The notes: generated from the letters alone by a model not told the origin. Shown: positions 1 through 9,596, numbered from the stretch's first letter. The stretch is 61,657 nucleotides of DNA from Prochlorococcus sp. scB245a_519A13 (GCA_000634415.1 JFNH01000167.1:1-61657); one strand, 5' to 3'. Made by a program: numbers and translations.

Positions 1-170
1 ATTTAACTATCATAACCTTTTGCGAGCACCAACTAAAAGTTTTTTATTATAATTTTTTTAAATTTCGTCAAATTAAAATTCTTTGGTAAATATTCATTAT
101 CTTTAGATTTATTTTCATTTTTATTTTTATAATAGGAATACATAAATAACTAAATAGAATTAAATAATCT

Positions 171-3100
171 ATGGTAGAGAGTATCAAAAGAATCGTTGGC
201 CCATATAAAGATAGTTATTCCCCAAATGGAATAATTGGGGAGAAAGATGCCTGTGGAGTTGGTTTCATAGCACATGTCAAAGGTATAGAAAGCAACTGGA
301 TACTTAAACAATCACTTAAGGGCCTTAACTGCATGGAGCATAGAGGAGGTTGTGGTGGAGATAGTGACTCAGGAGATGGAGCAGGGATTTTATGTTCAAT
401 TCCATGGGAATACCTAGAAAAGGAAATAGATCTAAAAAATACACAAGGATTGCATAGAGGTTTAGGCATGGTTTTTATGCCTAATAAAGAAGAGAAAATT
501 GAAAAATGTAAATCAATATGCGATCAGGAAGCAGAAAAATTAAAAGTTAACAAAACATCTTGGAGAACAGTACCTGTCAATAACGAAATCTTAGGTCCTT
601 TAGCTAAAGCAAATGCTCCGTTCATCTCTCAGTGGTTTTTATACATAGATAAAAAAGATCATCAGGATATTGAGAGGCTTTTATTTCAATTAAGAAAAAG
701 AATTGAAAAAAAAATAAGAGAAACTTTTAAAAACCATGTTGGGGATTGTGAATTTTATTTTGCCTCACTAAGTTCTCAAACAGTTGTTTATAAAGGCATG
801 GTACGTTCTGAAATATTGTCTGAGTTTTATCAAGATCTAAAAGAAGAGAGTTTTAAAGTCTCATTTTCTGTTTATCATCGTAGATTTAGCACCAATACAC
901 TTCCAAAATGGCCACTAGCTCAGCCCATGAGATTTTTAGGTCATAATGGCGAAATAAATACTCTTTTAGGTAATATCAATTGGGCTAAAGCTTCAGAAAC
1001 ACATATCGATAATTTTTGGGGAGAGTTATCTCAAGAAATCAAGCCCATTGTAGATGTAAACAAAAGTGATTCATCAAATCTTGATGCAACCCTAGAAATT
1101 AATATTCGCTCAGGTCAACCAATAACTGATTCATTATTAAAACTTGTTCCTGAAGCATTTAGAGATCAACCAGAACTTGAGGAGAGAGAGTATATAAAAG
1201 CTTTTTATGAATATTCTGCAAGCCTACAAGAAGCTTGGGATGGTCCAGCACTCCTTGTATTTGCTGATGGAAATTTTGTCGGAGCAACGCTTGATAGAAA
1301 TGGCCTAAGACCAGCAAGATATTCAATCACTAATGATGGTTTTGTAATAATGGGTTCTGAAACAGGAGTAGTAGATCTTGAAGAAGAAAGAGTAATAGAG
1401 AAAGGTCGATTAGGACCGGGACAAATGTTGGCGGTTGATTTTCATCAGAATAGAATCCTAAGAAATTGGGAAGTAAAATCTGAAGCCGCTAAAAGGCATG
1501 ATTATAAAAATCTTCTCAGTAATAGAAGTATAAAAATCGAGAAAAATGCATGGGTTAAAGCCTGCAAACTAAAAGACCTTGAGTTGTTGCAACAACAAAC
1601 TGCATACGGGTTTTCAGCGGAAGATAATGACCTTATCTTAGATTCAATGGCTTCATTAGCTAAAGAGCCAACTTATTGCATGGGCGACGACATCCCATTA
1701 GCAGTTCTTTCATCTAAGCCACATATTTTATACGACTACTTTAAGCAAAGATTTGCGCAAGTTACTAATCCTCCTATTGATCCTCTGAGAGAAAAACTTG
1801 TAATGAGTTTAGAGATGCATCTAGGAGAAAGATGTACACCATTTGAAATTAAAGATGCTAAACCTTTTATTCATTTACAAAGTCCGATTCTCAATGAGGA
1901 AGAACTCATTTCCATCAAAAAATCAAAAATTAAATCTCAGACAATTTCAAGTTTGTTTGATTTAGAGGAAGGTATTCAAGGCTTAGAGAACCAATTAAAA
2001 CTAATCTGCAAACAGAGTGAGCTGTCTATACAAGAAGGTTGCTCTTTAATTATCATTTCTGATAAGGGAATTAATCCTAAAAAGACTTTCATACCTCCTC
2101 TACTTGCTGTTGGAGCAATTCATCATTATCTTCTTAAAAAAGAAATTAGGCTAAAAGCTTCTCTAATAATTGAGACCGGTCAATGTTGGAGCACACATCA
2201 CTTAGCTTGTTTAATTGGATATGGAGCAAGCGCAGTTTGCCCTTGGTTGACCTTCGAAGCGGGTAGACACTGGTTAAAACATCCAAAAACACAAAAACTC
2301 ATTGATAGCAAAAAAATAAATCCATTATCAATAGTTGATGTTCAAGAAAATATTAAAAAAGCTCTAGAAGACGGTCTAAGAAAAATTCTCTCAAAAATAG
2401 GCATCTCACTTTTATCTAGTTATCATGGTGCACAAATTTTTGAAGCTGTAGGCCTTGGATCTGATTTAATAAAAATTGCTTTTGATGGTACAACAAGTCG
2501 TATCGCTGGCATAACATTAAAAGAATTAACTAATGAAACACTTTCAATACATACGAAAGCCTATCCAGAGATCGATTTAAAGAAATTAGAATTTTTAGGA
2601 TTTGTACAATTTAGAAATAATGGAGAATATCATTCCAATAACCCAGAGATGTCCAAAGTCTTACATTCGGCGGTAAAACAAGGGCCAGGATACGATCATT
2701 TTGAAACTTACAAAAAACTTATTAGTAATAGACCGACAACATCTCTTAGAGATTTACTAACAATTAATTCAAAAAGAAAAAGTATCCCATTAGAGGAAGT
2801 TGAAAGTGTTGAATCAATTTGCAAAAGGTTCTGTACTGGAGGAATGAGTTTAGGTGCCTTATCCAGAGAAGCGCATGAAGTTTTAGCAGTTGCAATGAAT
2901 AGAATTGGTGGAAAAAGTAATAGTGGAGAAGGGGGAGAAGATCCAGCTCGTTTTAATGTTTTAAATGATATCGATGAAAATACTAAGTCAGCGACTTTGC
3001 CATTTATTAAAGGCTTAAAGAATGGAGACACCGCATGCTCGGCTATTAAACAAATAGCATCAGGAAGATTTGGAGTTACACCTGAATATCTAAGAAGTGG

Positions 3101-4733
3101 TAAACAACTCGAAATTAAAATGGCTCAAGGTGCAAAACCCGGAGAAGGTGGACAATTACCTGGTCCAAAAGTTGATTCTTACATTGCAAAACTAAGAAAT
3201 AGTAAACCTGGAGTAGCTTTAATATCTCCTCCCCCGCATCATGATATTTATTCAATTGAAGATCTAGCTCAACTTATCCACGACTTACACCAAGTTCATC
3301 CAAAAGCGAAAGTAAGCGTTAAACTTGTTTCTGAAATTGGTATAGGCACTATTGCTGCTGGAGTAAGCAAAGCTAATGCAGATGTAATTCAAATATCAGG
3401 CCATGACGGAGGTACAGGTGCTTCACCCCTGAGTTCTATTAAACATGCAGGTTTACCATGGGAACTTGGTGTTGCTGAGGTTCATAAATCTCTCTTAGAG
3501 AATAACTTACGCGAAAGAGTAATTTTGAGAACTGATGGAGGTCTTAAAACAGGCTGGGACGTAGTTATTGCAGCTTTACTAGGTGCTGAAGAATACGGTT
3601 TTGGTTCTGTAGCGATGATTGCTGAAGGATGCATAATGGCTCGGGTTTGTCATACAAATAAGTGTCCTGTTGGAGTTGCCACTCAAAAAGAAGAATTAAG
3701 AAAAAGATTTAAAGGTATTCCAGAAAATGTCGTCAATTTTTTCTTGTATATTGCTGAAGAAGTAAGACAAATAATGTGTAGTATCGGTGTTTCTAATATG
3801 GAAGAACTGATTGGTAATCAAGAATTTCTTTCTGCAAGAAATATCGATCTTCCAAAAACTTCTAATATTGATCTTTCCTCTTTAGTAAATGAACACTCAA
3901 CCCCGGATAGAGCATGGTTAAAACACTTAAAAACTGCCCATAGTAATGGTTTTGTATTAGAAGACGAGTTTTTGTCTGATACTAAATTTATAAATTCAAT
4001 TAAAAATCACGAAATATTAACCAAAGATATTGAGATAAAAAATACAGATAGAAGTGTTTGTGCGAAAATATCAGGCGAAATCGCAGAACTTCACGGCAAC
4101 ACAGGCTTCAATGGCGAACTCAACTTAAATTTCAAAGGATATGCAGGACAAAGCTTTGGTGCCTTTTTATTGAAAGGAATGAATGTTCAATTAATCGGAG
4201 AAGCAAATGATTATGTTTGTAAAGGAATGAATGGAGGAATACTCACAATAATTCCACCAAAAATAAATGAAATCTCCTCCGAACAAGTCATCCTAGGAAA
4301 TACTTGTCTTTATGGAGCAACAGGTGGAAAATTATTTGCACTAGGAAAATCTGGAGAAAGATTTGCAGTTAGAAATAGTGGTGCTACAGCGGTAACAGAA
4401 GGAGCAGGTGATCATTGTTGTGAGTACATGACTGGAGGGAAAGTTGTTATTCTAGGTTCCACAGGAAGGAATATTGGTGCGGGCATGACTGGTGGAATAG
4501 CTTTTATAATCGATGAAAATAATGATTTAAGTAATAAAGTAAATAAAGAAATAGTAAGCATTCATCAAATAACTTCATCAAAGCAGGAAAATATCTTATT
4601 GGAAATTATTAGAGAATATCAAGCAAAAACAAATAGCTTAAAGGCTGCAAAAATAATTGAAAATTGGTCTCATTTTAAGAGTGCTTTCAAATTGATTGTC
4701 CCCCCAAGCGAAGAAGAGATTCTTGGTTTGTAA
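171..4733 (+). CDS. gltB: Ferredoxin-dependent glutamate synthase
   Basis: Makes two glutamates from glutamine and 2-oxoglutarate using reduced ferredoxin; this is the GOGAT half of ammonium assimilation. The 1520-aa length fits the family. Residues 25-32 read KDACGVGF, where Cys28 should be the N-terminal nucleophile of the glutaminase domain after propeptide removal. The order is glutaminase domain, central domain, FMN-binding barrel (motif GGTGASPLSSIKHAG), the 3Fe-4S cysteine cluster CHTNKCPVG, and a C-terminal GXGXG beta-helix. No gltD follows, which supports the ferredoxin rather than the NADPH type. A YciI-like gene starts 8 nt downstream. The 170 nt upstream hold no gene, and I found no convincing GTA-N8-TAC NtcA site there. 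Confidence 0.97.
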   Translation: MVESIKRIVGPYKDSYSPNGIIGEKDACGVGFIAHVKGIESNWILKQSLKGLNCMEHRGGCGGDSDSGDGAGILCSIPWEYLEKEIDLKNTQGLHRGLGMVFMPNKEEKIEKCKSICDQEAEKLKVNKTSWRTVPVNNEILGPLAKANAPFISQWFLYIDKKDHQDIERLLFQLRKRIEKKIRETFKNHVGDCEFYFASLSSQTVVYKGMVRSEILSEFYQDLKEESFKVSFSVYHRRFSTNTLPKWPLAQPMRFLGHNGEINTLLGNINWAKASETHIDNFWGELSQEIKPIVDVNKSDSSNLDATLEINIRSGQPITDSLLKLVPEAFRDQPELEEREYIKAFYEYSASLQEAWDGPALLVFADGNFVGATLDRNGLRPARYSITNDGFVIMGSETGVVDLEEERVIEKGRLGPGQMLAVDFHQNRILRNWEVKSEAAKRHDYKNLLSNRSIKIEKNAWVKACKLKDLELLQQQTAYGFSAEDNDLILDSMASLAKEPTYCMGDDIPLAVLSSKPHILYDYFKQRFAQVTNPPIDPLREKLVMSLEMHLGERCTPFEIKDAKPFIHLQSPILNEEELISIKKSKIKSQTISSLFDLEEGIQGLENQLKLICKQSELSIQEGCSLIIISDKGINPKKTFIPPLLAVGAIHHYLLKKEIRLKASLIIETGQCWSTHHLACLIGYGASAVCPWLTFEAGRHWLKHPKTQKLIDSKKINPLSIVDVQENIKKALEDGLRKILSKIGISLLSSYHGAQIFEAVGLGSDLIKIAFDGTTSRIAGITLKELTNETLSIHTKAYPEIDLKKLEFLGFVQFRNNGEYHSNNPEMSKVLHSAVKQGPGYDHFETYKKLISNRPTTSLRDLLTINSKRKSIPLEEVESVESICKRFCTGGMSLGALSREAHEVLAVAMNRIGGKSNSGEGGEDPARFNVLNDIDENTKSATLPFIKGLKNGDTACSAIKQIASGRFGVTPEYLRSGKQLEIKMAQGAKPGEGGQLPGPKVDSYIAKLRNSKPGVALISPPPHHDIYSIEDLAQLIHDLHQVHPKAKVSVKLVSEIGIGTIAAGVSKANADVIQISGHDGGTGASPLSSIKHAGLPWELGVAEVHKSLLENNLRERVILRTDGGLKTGWDVVIAALLGAEEYGFGSVAMIAEGCIMARVCHTNKCPVGVATQKEELRKRFKGIPENVVNFFLYIAEEVRQIMCSIGVSNMEELIGNQEFLSARNIDLPKTSNIDLSSLVNEHSTPDRAWLKHLKTAHSNGFVLEDEFLSDTKFINSIKNHEILTKDIEIKNTDRSVCAKISGEIAELHGNTGFNGELNLNFKGYAGQSFGAFLLKGMNVQLIGEANDYVCKGMNGGILTIIPPKINEISSEQVILGNTCLYGATGGKLFALGKSGERFAVRNSGATAVTEGAGDHCCEYMTGGKVVILGSTGRNIGAGMTGGIAFIIDENNDLSNKVNKEIVSIHQITSSKQENILLEIIREYQAKTNSLKAAKIIENWSHFKSAFKLIVPPSEEEILGL

Positions 4734-4741
4734 AAATGTAA

Positions 4742-5035
4742 ATGCCTTTCTTTGTAAAAACTGAAATTATAAAAAAAGAATACTTGATTAATAATGATTT
4801 AAAACGAAAAATAATTAACGAACATATTGATTGGGTAAAAAAATTAAAAAAAGAGGGATTTAATATAAAAAGTGGCTTTTTGGTAGATGAGTTAAATAGG
4901 CCAGGTGACGGCGGATTACTTATTCTTGAGATGAATAATTATAGAAATGCACTAAAAATAATTAAAAATGATCCAATGATTAAAAATGATCTAGTTGAAT
5001 GGAAATTAAATGAGTGGGTAGATCCAAATAAATGA
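4742..5035 (+). CDS. YciI-like small protein
   Basis: A 97-aa protein resembling the YciI/YCII ferredoxin-like alpha-beta fold. It has an N-terminal beta strand, a central helix with HIDWVKKLKKEG, and a Gly/Asp-rich turn (RPGDGGLLILE) in the place of the family's DGPF-type loop. Members are small dimeric proteins, some with dehydrochlorinase-like chemistry, but for most the function is unknown. It starts 8 nt after gltB and is probably co-transcribed with it. Its stop lies 6 nt from the stop of convergent lipA. Family call moderately sure; function unknown. Confidence 0.75.
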   Translation: MPFFVKTEIIKKEYLINNDLKRKIINEHIDWVKKLKKEGFNIKSGFLVDELNRPGDGGLLILEMNNYRNALKIIKNDPMIKNDLVEWKLNEWVDPNK

Positions 5036-5041
5036 GTATTA

Positions 5042-5935
5042 CTATCTTGGATACTTTTTCATAAGTTTTTGAATCTCTTCAGCATGGTAGCTACTACGAG
5101 TTAAAGGAGAACTAACTACTTGCATGAAGTGTAAATCTTTTTCCCCGAACGCTTTAAAGTAGTTAAATTTTGAAGGACTTACAAATCTTTTAACAGGTAA
5201 ATGATTAGGGCCAGGAGATAAATATTGGCCAATAGTAACAATATCAACGAAATTACTTTTTAAATCCTTAAGCAGACTTAAGACCTCCTCGTCTTTTTCC
5301 CCTAAACCAAGCATAAAGCCTGACTTTGTATAAATTTTGGGAGAATAGTCTCTGGTTCTTTTAAGCAACTCAAGAGTTCTTTCATATTTGCCTTGAGGTC
5401 TTACTTTTTTATATAGCGAAGACACAGTCTCAATATTGTGGTTTAAAACGTTTGGATTTGAATCAAGAACTTTTTCAAGCGCTTTCCAGTTACCACAAAG
5501 ATCAGGTATTAAAAGCTCAATAGTAGTTTCAGGAGATTTTTCTCTTATTTGCTGAACACATTGAAAAAATTGAGATGCGCCACCATCCTCAAGATCGTCT
5601 CTATTAACTGATGTGATTACAACATGCTTAAGCTTCATTCTAAAAACAGCTTCGGCTAAACGATATGGTTCAGTTGGGTCTAAGTCTCTCTTAGATTTAT
5701 CAAAATCAATATCGCAATATGGACATGCCCTAGTGCAACCAGGGCCCATTATGAGGAAAGTTGCAGTTCCACTCGCAAAACATTCGCCGATATTTGGACA
5801 GCTTGCTTCTTGACATACGGTATTGAGATTTAAATCATTTAATAAATTTGCAGTATTACCAATTCGTTCAACTTGTGGAGCTTTGACCCTTAACCACTCA
5901 GGTTTTGAAATTAAACTATTAGGATTATTAGTCAC
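5042..5935 (-). CDS. lipA: Lipoyl synthase
   Basis: Radical-SAM enzyme that inserts two sulfurs into octanoyl-carrier domains to form lipoate for pyruvate dehydrogenase and glycine cleavage. Both iron-sulfur motifs are intact: the auxiliary cluster CX4CX5C ([12 protein letters not shown]) and the radical-SAM CX3CX2C (CTRACPYC). The C-terminal RSSYHAEE motif, which supplies the serine ligand of the auxiliary cluster, is present. Its 297 aa are normal length. It converges on the YciI gene with 6 nt between stops. Cyanobacteria often carry two lipoyl synthases; whether a second exists lies outside this window. Confidence 0.96.
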   Translation of the reverse strand: MTNNPNSLISKPEWLRVKAPQVERIGNTANLLNDLNLNTVCQEASCPNIGECFASGTATFLIMGPGCTRACPYCDIDFDKSKRDLDPTEPYRLAEAVFRMKLKHVVITSVNRDDLEDGGASQFFQCVQQIREKSPETTIELLIPDLCGNWKALEKVLDSNPNVLNHNIETVSSLYKKVRPQGKYERTLELLKRTRDYSPKIYTKSGFMLGLGEKDEEVLSLLKDLKSNFVDIVTIGQYLSPGPNHLPVKRFVSPSKFNYFKAFGEKDLHFMQVVSSPLTRSSYHAEEIQKLMKKYPR

Positions 5936-6282
5936 ATTAAATCTTCTTGACCTGTAATTTTATTTTACTAAAAACAATATGAATTAACTATTTATAATTT
6001 CAAAGACGAAGCTCATTCAAAAACTGAAGTAACTAAATAAATGAATTCAACTAATCCTTCTGCAATTTAGAAAATCTTCATTAAATTTACACGTTACACA
6101 ACGTTTTTGTTTCATTAACTAAAATTGAATCAGATTTCAGAACGTAATTTTTAATACAGATATAAGAACATACTATTACTAAAATCATAGCTAAAAAAGT
6201 AAAAAATAAAATGATTATTTTGTACTAAAAAGTGTTTTTTTAATTATTTTTTGATACAGTAAAAAATATATGTAATAAAACA
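5936..6282. other. Intergenic region between lipA and the recombinase-like gene
   Basis: About 350 nt without a credible gene. It must hold the lipA promoter (minus strand) and that of the recombinase-like gene (plus strand). An inverted repeat ACGTT-ACAC-AACGT sits at 6091-6104. On the plus strand TTGATA (6251-6256) is followed 16 nt later by TAATAA, a sigma70-like pair, but this would put the transcript start almost on the TTG start codon at 6283. That would make the message leaderless or the annotated start wrong. No tRNA, repeat array or terminator was seen. Confidence 0.5.
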
Positions 6283-6906
6283 TTGACTTTTAAATTTAAA
6301 AGAAAACGTATTTTATTATCGGAAAGAAGTAAAACCTCTAAAGCAGTAGGGTATGCTAGAGCTACTCATAACGAATATGAATATTTAGAAGAGCAAATAA
6401 AAATTTTGAAGGAAGAGGGTTGCAGTTTAGTTTTCTCTGAATTGATAAGTTTAGATGAAGAAATCAAACCCCAACTCAATAAAGCTGTAAATTCCTTATC
6501 AAAAGGCGATCAATTAATAATAACTCAGCTTGATCGAGCATTTAAAAATAAAAAAGAATGTTTGATAACAATAAATAAACTTATAAATAAGGATATTCAA
6601 TTGCGAACTTTGACTGGTTTTTTTGCTGCTAATGAATCTGATAATGCAAATTCTTTAATTTTTAAAATTTTATATGAATTAGATAATTTAGAAGACAAAA
6701 GTTTAGGTGAAAGAAAAAAAGAACAACTATTACGCAGAAAATTATCTGGAAATAATTTGGGAGGAAGGCCCAAAATAAGTCCTCTAAAAGAATCTTTAGT
6801 AATCAGATTGCGTAATGAAGGATATTCTTATCGATCAATCAGATCACAAACAGGAATTGCGTTGTCAACAATAAGAAGAGTAATTTTGGAAGGAGAACTA
6901 ACATAA
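6283..6906 (+). CDS. Degenerate serine-recombinase (resolvase/invertase) family protein
   Basis: A 207-aa protein with the architecture of small serine recombinases. It has a resolvase core beginning GYARAT (residues 23-28), a long connecting helix, and a C-terminal helix-turn-helix (about 170-203) of the Hin/resolvase type. Against gamma-delta resolvase the catalytic serine of YARVS is Thr28. The first active-site arginine (Arg26) and the LDR arginine (Arg85) survive, but the second arginine of LDRLGR is Lys88 and the SGS/R45 region is not recognisable. Recombination activity is therefore doubtful and a DNA-binding role is likelier (inference). The start is TTG with no Shine-Dalgarno and no nearby alternative. 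A 70-aa gene follows after 1 nt. Confidence 0.75.
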   Translation: MTFKFKRKRILLSERSKTSKAVGYARATHNEYEYLEEQIKILKEEGCSLVFSELISLDEEIKPQLNKAVNSLSKGDQLIITQLDRAFKNKKECLITINKLINKDIQLRTLTGFFAANESDNANSLIFKILYELDNLEDKSLGERKKEQLLRRKLSGNNLGGRPKISPLKESLVIRLRNEGYSYRSIRSQTGIALSTIRRVILEGELT

Positions 6907-6907
6907 A

Positions 6908-7120
6908 ATGAAGAGGAAAGAAATTGAAAATTTAATTAAAGAAAATTTTAAAGATACAGCGTTGCGTATTTATGAATTAGATAATGAAGATAGAAAAAGT
7001 TTATTAGCTGAATATAGAGAATGGATTATGAATGATTTAGATTTTGAAGAAGTAATGATGTTGCCTTATGAAGCATATACTGACAAATTAGATTCTAATT
7101 TCTTAGAAGATTCAATTTAG
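6908..7120 (+). CDS. Small acidic hypothetical protein
   Basis: A 70-aa protein I do not recognise. It is rich in Glu, Asp and Lys, predicted helical, with a conserved-looking aromatic/acidic C-terminus (LPYEAYTDKLDSNF). It has no cysteines, membrane segment or signal peptide. The ATG lies 1 nt past the stop of the recombinase-like gene, so the two are almost surely translated from one message and may act together. Its stop is 2 nt from that of the convergent beta-lactamase-fold gene. Confidence 0.7.
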   Translation: MKRKEIENLIKENFKDTALRIYELDNEDRKSLLAEYREWIMNDLDFEEVMMLPYEAYTDKLDSNFLEDSI

Positions 7121-7122
7121 TC

Positions 7123-8025
7123 CTAAATAGTATATTTTTTATTAAATTCATATACTTCTTTTGATATTAATGGTAGGAAAGAAGAATCTTTAGAATATTT
7201 TTCACCATCACAAAAAACAACTAATAAAGTATGTAGAGATTGACTATTAGTCCACCAAGCAGAATCATGTCTAACTTCTGACATTAAACCTGCTTTACTC
7301 CAAAGATTAATGCTTTCTGGTAAGCCTGCACCCAAAAAACCATCTATTTGATTAAGGGAATCGTTTTTAAGAACAACTTTATCTAAATTTCTTTTTAAAA
7401 AACTTCGTAAATTTAAATCATTTCTTTGATAATCAATATGAATCATAATTTCCTCCAAAACCCTTGCAGCCGAATCAGAATTCATAGCGTTTCTATTTTT
7501 ATTATTATGTCCATAAAATTCTTTTTCACGACCAAATGGTCCATCATCCCAGGTCTTCTGACAGCAATTTAAACCACTCAATTCCTCCCAATGTAAATCA
7601 TGTAGCCAATCGTTTATTATACTCCTTTGATATTTCCAATTTTCCCATGATGCGCCCTCAATACTAGGTCCACTTGTTGTTCCAGTAAGTAAATCAATTA
7701 AATAGCTTGTTGCATTATTACTTGAGAAAGATAACATTTTCCTTACAGCATCAATAATTTCATCCGATAATAATAAACTTCCTTTTTTAATCCAATAATA
7801 TGTAGCAAGACCATAAACCAACTTGACTATGCTGGCAGGGTAAAACATTTTTTTATTATTTATGCCAGTGCCAAAACCTTTAAATACACTTTTATTTCCA
7901 CTTTTATAATTAATCCAAGTTATGGCAATATCTTCACTTGAAAAATCTTTATTATAAGAGCATACTCTCCCTAAAATATCATTTAAGGCTAGACCCATCT
8001 CTTCACTTAAATAGTAAAAGGACAT
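7123..8025 (-). CDS. Beta-lactamase-fold serine hydrolase (class A-like)
   Basis: A 300-aa member of the serine beta-lactamase/penicillin-binding superfamily. The three active-site motifs are visible: SxxK as SIVK at residues 65-68, SDN-like SNN at about 102-104, and a KTG-like KAG at 244-246. There is no N-terminal signal peptide, so unlike secreted beta-lactamases it probably stays in the cytoplasm. Its start codon is 3 bp from that of the divergent NlpC/P60 gene, hinting at a shared job in peptidoglycan fragment turnover (inference). A start at Met10 is also possible. True beta-lactam hydrolysis is not implied. Confidence 0.8.
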   Translation of the reverse strand: MSFYYLSEEMGLALNDILGRVCSYNKDFSSEDIAITWINYKSGNKSVFKGFGTGINNKKMFYPASIVKLVYGLATYYWIKKGSLLLSDEIIDAVRKMLSFSSNNATSYLIDLLTGTTSGPSIEGASWENWKYQRSIINDWLHDLHWEELSGLNCCQKTWDDGPFGREKEFYGHNNKNRNAMNSDSAARVLEEIMIHIDYQRNDLNLRSFLKRNLDKVVLKNDSLNQIDGFLGAGLPESINLWSKAGLMSEVRHDSAWWTNSQSLHTLLVVFCDGEKYSKDSSFLPLISKEVYEFNKKYTI

Positions 8026-8028
8026 TGT

Positions 8029-8787
8029 ATGGAAAATTATAAAAATCCTATCTCACTATTTAAACAAACTAATTTTTCAAAAACTATTTGGTGGAAATTA
8101 AAAGTTAATATTTCGGGATATCAAAATGAAACAGAAGATAAATTAGTTACTGAAATACTTAAAAATAGAATTTTTAGGCTTATTTATCCAAATATTTATC
8201 AAAACAATCATAAATTTTCAAGAATACTAGTTCAACTATATGAAGATGGCTATGTCTGTTGGATAAATTTAGATGGATTACTTATTGAGAAATACGAATT
8301 CAGAAAAAATAACAGCTTAGAAAATGAACACTTCTTTATAAAAGATAAGGTTAACTCAATTTTAAAATGGATCAAGGATCAATCTGAGTTAAATAATGAA
8401 TATCTTTGGGGAGGTACATTAGGACCCAATTATGATTGTTCTGGATTAATTCAGACTGCTTTTTTAAAGCATCAAATTTATATACCTCGAGACTCTTTTC
8501 AAATAAAAAGTTTTTGTAAGCATCTTTTTTATTACAAAGAATCGTATGCGGTTCTACGGCCTGGCGATCTTTTATTTTTTGGAAATGAAAAAAAATGTGA
8601 TCATATTGGAATCTACAAAGGAGACGGATTCTATTACCATAGCTCTGGAATGGATTTTGGAAGAAATGGAATAGGATTAGATACCCTAAAAAAGTCTAAT
8701 GATAAAATCTCATTGCATTATAAATCTAAACTTATTTCGGCAGGAAGAGTAGTTAGAAATTATAGATGGGACCGCACTATACGTTAA
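8029..8787 (+). CDS. NlpC/P60 family cell-wall peptidase
   Basis: A 252-aa cysteine peptidase. The C-terminal NlpC/P60 domain shows the catalytic Cys137 in DCSGL, the His192 of DHIGIY and a third polar His204 in YYHSSG. The N-terminal about 90 residues have the look of an SH3b domain, the arrangement of cyanobacterial gamma-D-glutamyl-diamino-acid endopeptidases that trim peptidoglycan stem peptides. There is no signal peptide, which favours a cytoplasmic recycling role over wall cleavage. It is divergent from the beta-lactamase-fold gene with only 3 bp between start codons. Confidence 0.87.
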   Translation: MENYKNPISLFKQTNFSKTIWWKLKVNISGYQNETEDKLVTEILKNRIFRLIYPNIYQNNHKFSRILVQLYEDGYVCWINLDGLLIEKYEFRKNNSLENEHFFIKDKVNSILKWIKDQSELNNEYLWGGTLGPNYDCSGLIQTAFLKHQIYIPRDSFQIKSFCKHLFYYKESYAVLRPGDLLFFGNEKKCDHIGIYKGDGFYYHSSGMDFGRNGIGLDTLKKSNDKISLHYKSKLISAGRVVRNYRWDRTIR

Positions 8788-8851
8788 TTAATAGAGCTCA
8801 ACTTAAAATTTTAAATTAAATTAAAATATCACTTATTCTTTTATTTAGAAA

Positions 8852-9451
8852 TTAACCAGCAGTCCAAATGTTTTTAATGATTGGCATTATGGTATCTAAG
8901 TGTAATGTCCCAACAAGTAACCAAGCAAAAACAGCTCCTCCACATCCTCCTAACCAAAATCCACTGGTAAAATCAGCCCAACCAGCTCTTGTAAATAAGT
9001 CCTTTGGCGGATTATTAACAGTCGCATCTGGAGGTTGAACATTAGGTGCTTTACCAGGTGCATTGTATAGAACAAAAAGTGCTGTCAAAATATGAACAGC
9101 TCCAATAGTAGCGAGAAGTCCAGCTGTTAGAGCAAATTCAGAATTTCTTAATGGGCCAGTCATGGTAAAAGGTCCGTATAGAAGATATCCAAAAGCTGCT
9201 CCAGTTTCTAAACCTCTAAAATTAGGAGAAATACCTTCTCTGTAAAAAGGTAAATTATTTATAAAGGCTTTAGTAAAATAACCACTATTAACTGGAGTAG
9301 CTAAATTACCAACACAAGGATCAGCAACTGTTTTTACGGCCCATTGTTCTGCTACGCCAATATCATTTGGTTGTACAGAAGTATCTATGTATTTCTCATC
9401 AAACTTTATAGAACTTGTTGATTCAGAGAATGATTTTTGAAAGTCGCTCAT
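8852..9451 (-). CDS. psaL: Photosystem I reaction centre subunit XI
   Basis: PsaL, the subunit that holds PSI trimers together. The 199-aa sequence contains the characteristic stromal segment and the segment [19 protein letters not shown], followed by hydrophobic spans around residues 108-130 and 160-185. It has an N-terminal extension typical of Prochlorococcus compared with about 155-aa freshwater PsaL. It sits 27 nt downstream of psaI on the same strand, and the two should be one operon. Confidence 0.96.
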   Translation of the reverse strand: MSDFQKSFSESTSSIKFDEKYIDTSVQPNDIGVAEQWAVKTVADPCVGNLATPVNSGYFTKAFINNLPFYREGISPNFRGLETGAAFGYLLYGPFTMTGPLRNSEFALTAGLLATIGAVHILTALFVLYNAPGKAPNVQPPDATVNNPPKDLFTRAGWADFTSGFWLGGCGGAVFAWLLVGTLHLDTIMPIIKNIWTAG

Positions 9452-9478
9452 TTTTTTAATAGTTTAGTGTTTGATAAT

Positions 9479-9592
9479 TTATTCAGTTGCTGTAATTAAT
9501 CTTCCAATTAATACGATAAAAACAGCAGGCATTGCTATACCAATTAATGGAACAAAAATTGAGGGTAAAAGACTTGGTAAATCAGATGGCAT
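9479..9592 (-). CDS. psaI: Photosystem I subunit VIII
   Basis: A 37-aa single-span membrane protein reading MPSDLPSLLPSIFVP at its start and ending RLITATE. This matches PsaI, which contacts PsaL in the trimer core. It was found by translating the minus strand between psaL and the plus-strand gene at 9685. The ATG at 9592 is preceded by a near-perfect 10-bp tandem repeat (9597-9616). The psaI-psaL order is usual for cyanobacteria. Confidence 0.93.
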   Translation of the reverse strand: MPSDLPSLLPSIFVPLIGIAMPAVFIVLIGRLITATE

Positions 9593-9596
9593 AGTT

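Noticed and set aside
1-170. Possible NtcA site upstream of gltB
   Set aside because: GTA-N8-TAC is not present; the nearest GTAAATATTCATTA lacks the second half.
2708-3031. 107-codon minus-strand open frame inside gltB
   Set aside because: Antisense shadow in the conserved FMN domain of glutamate synthase.
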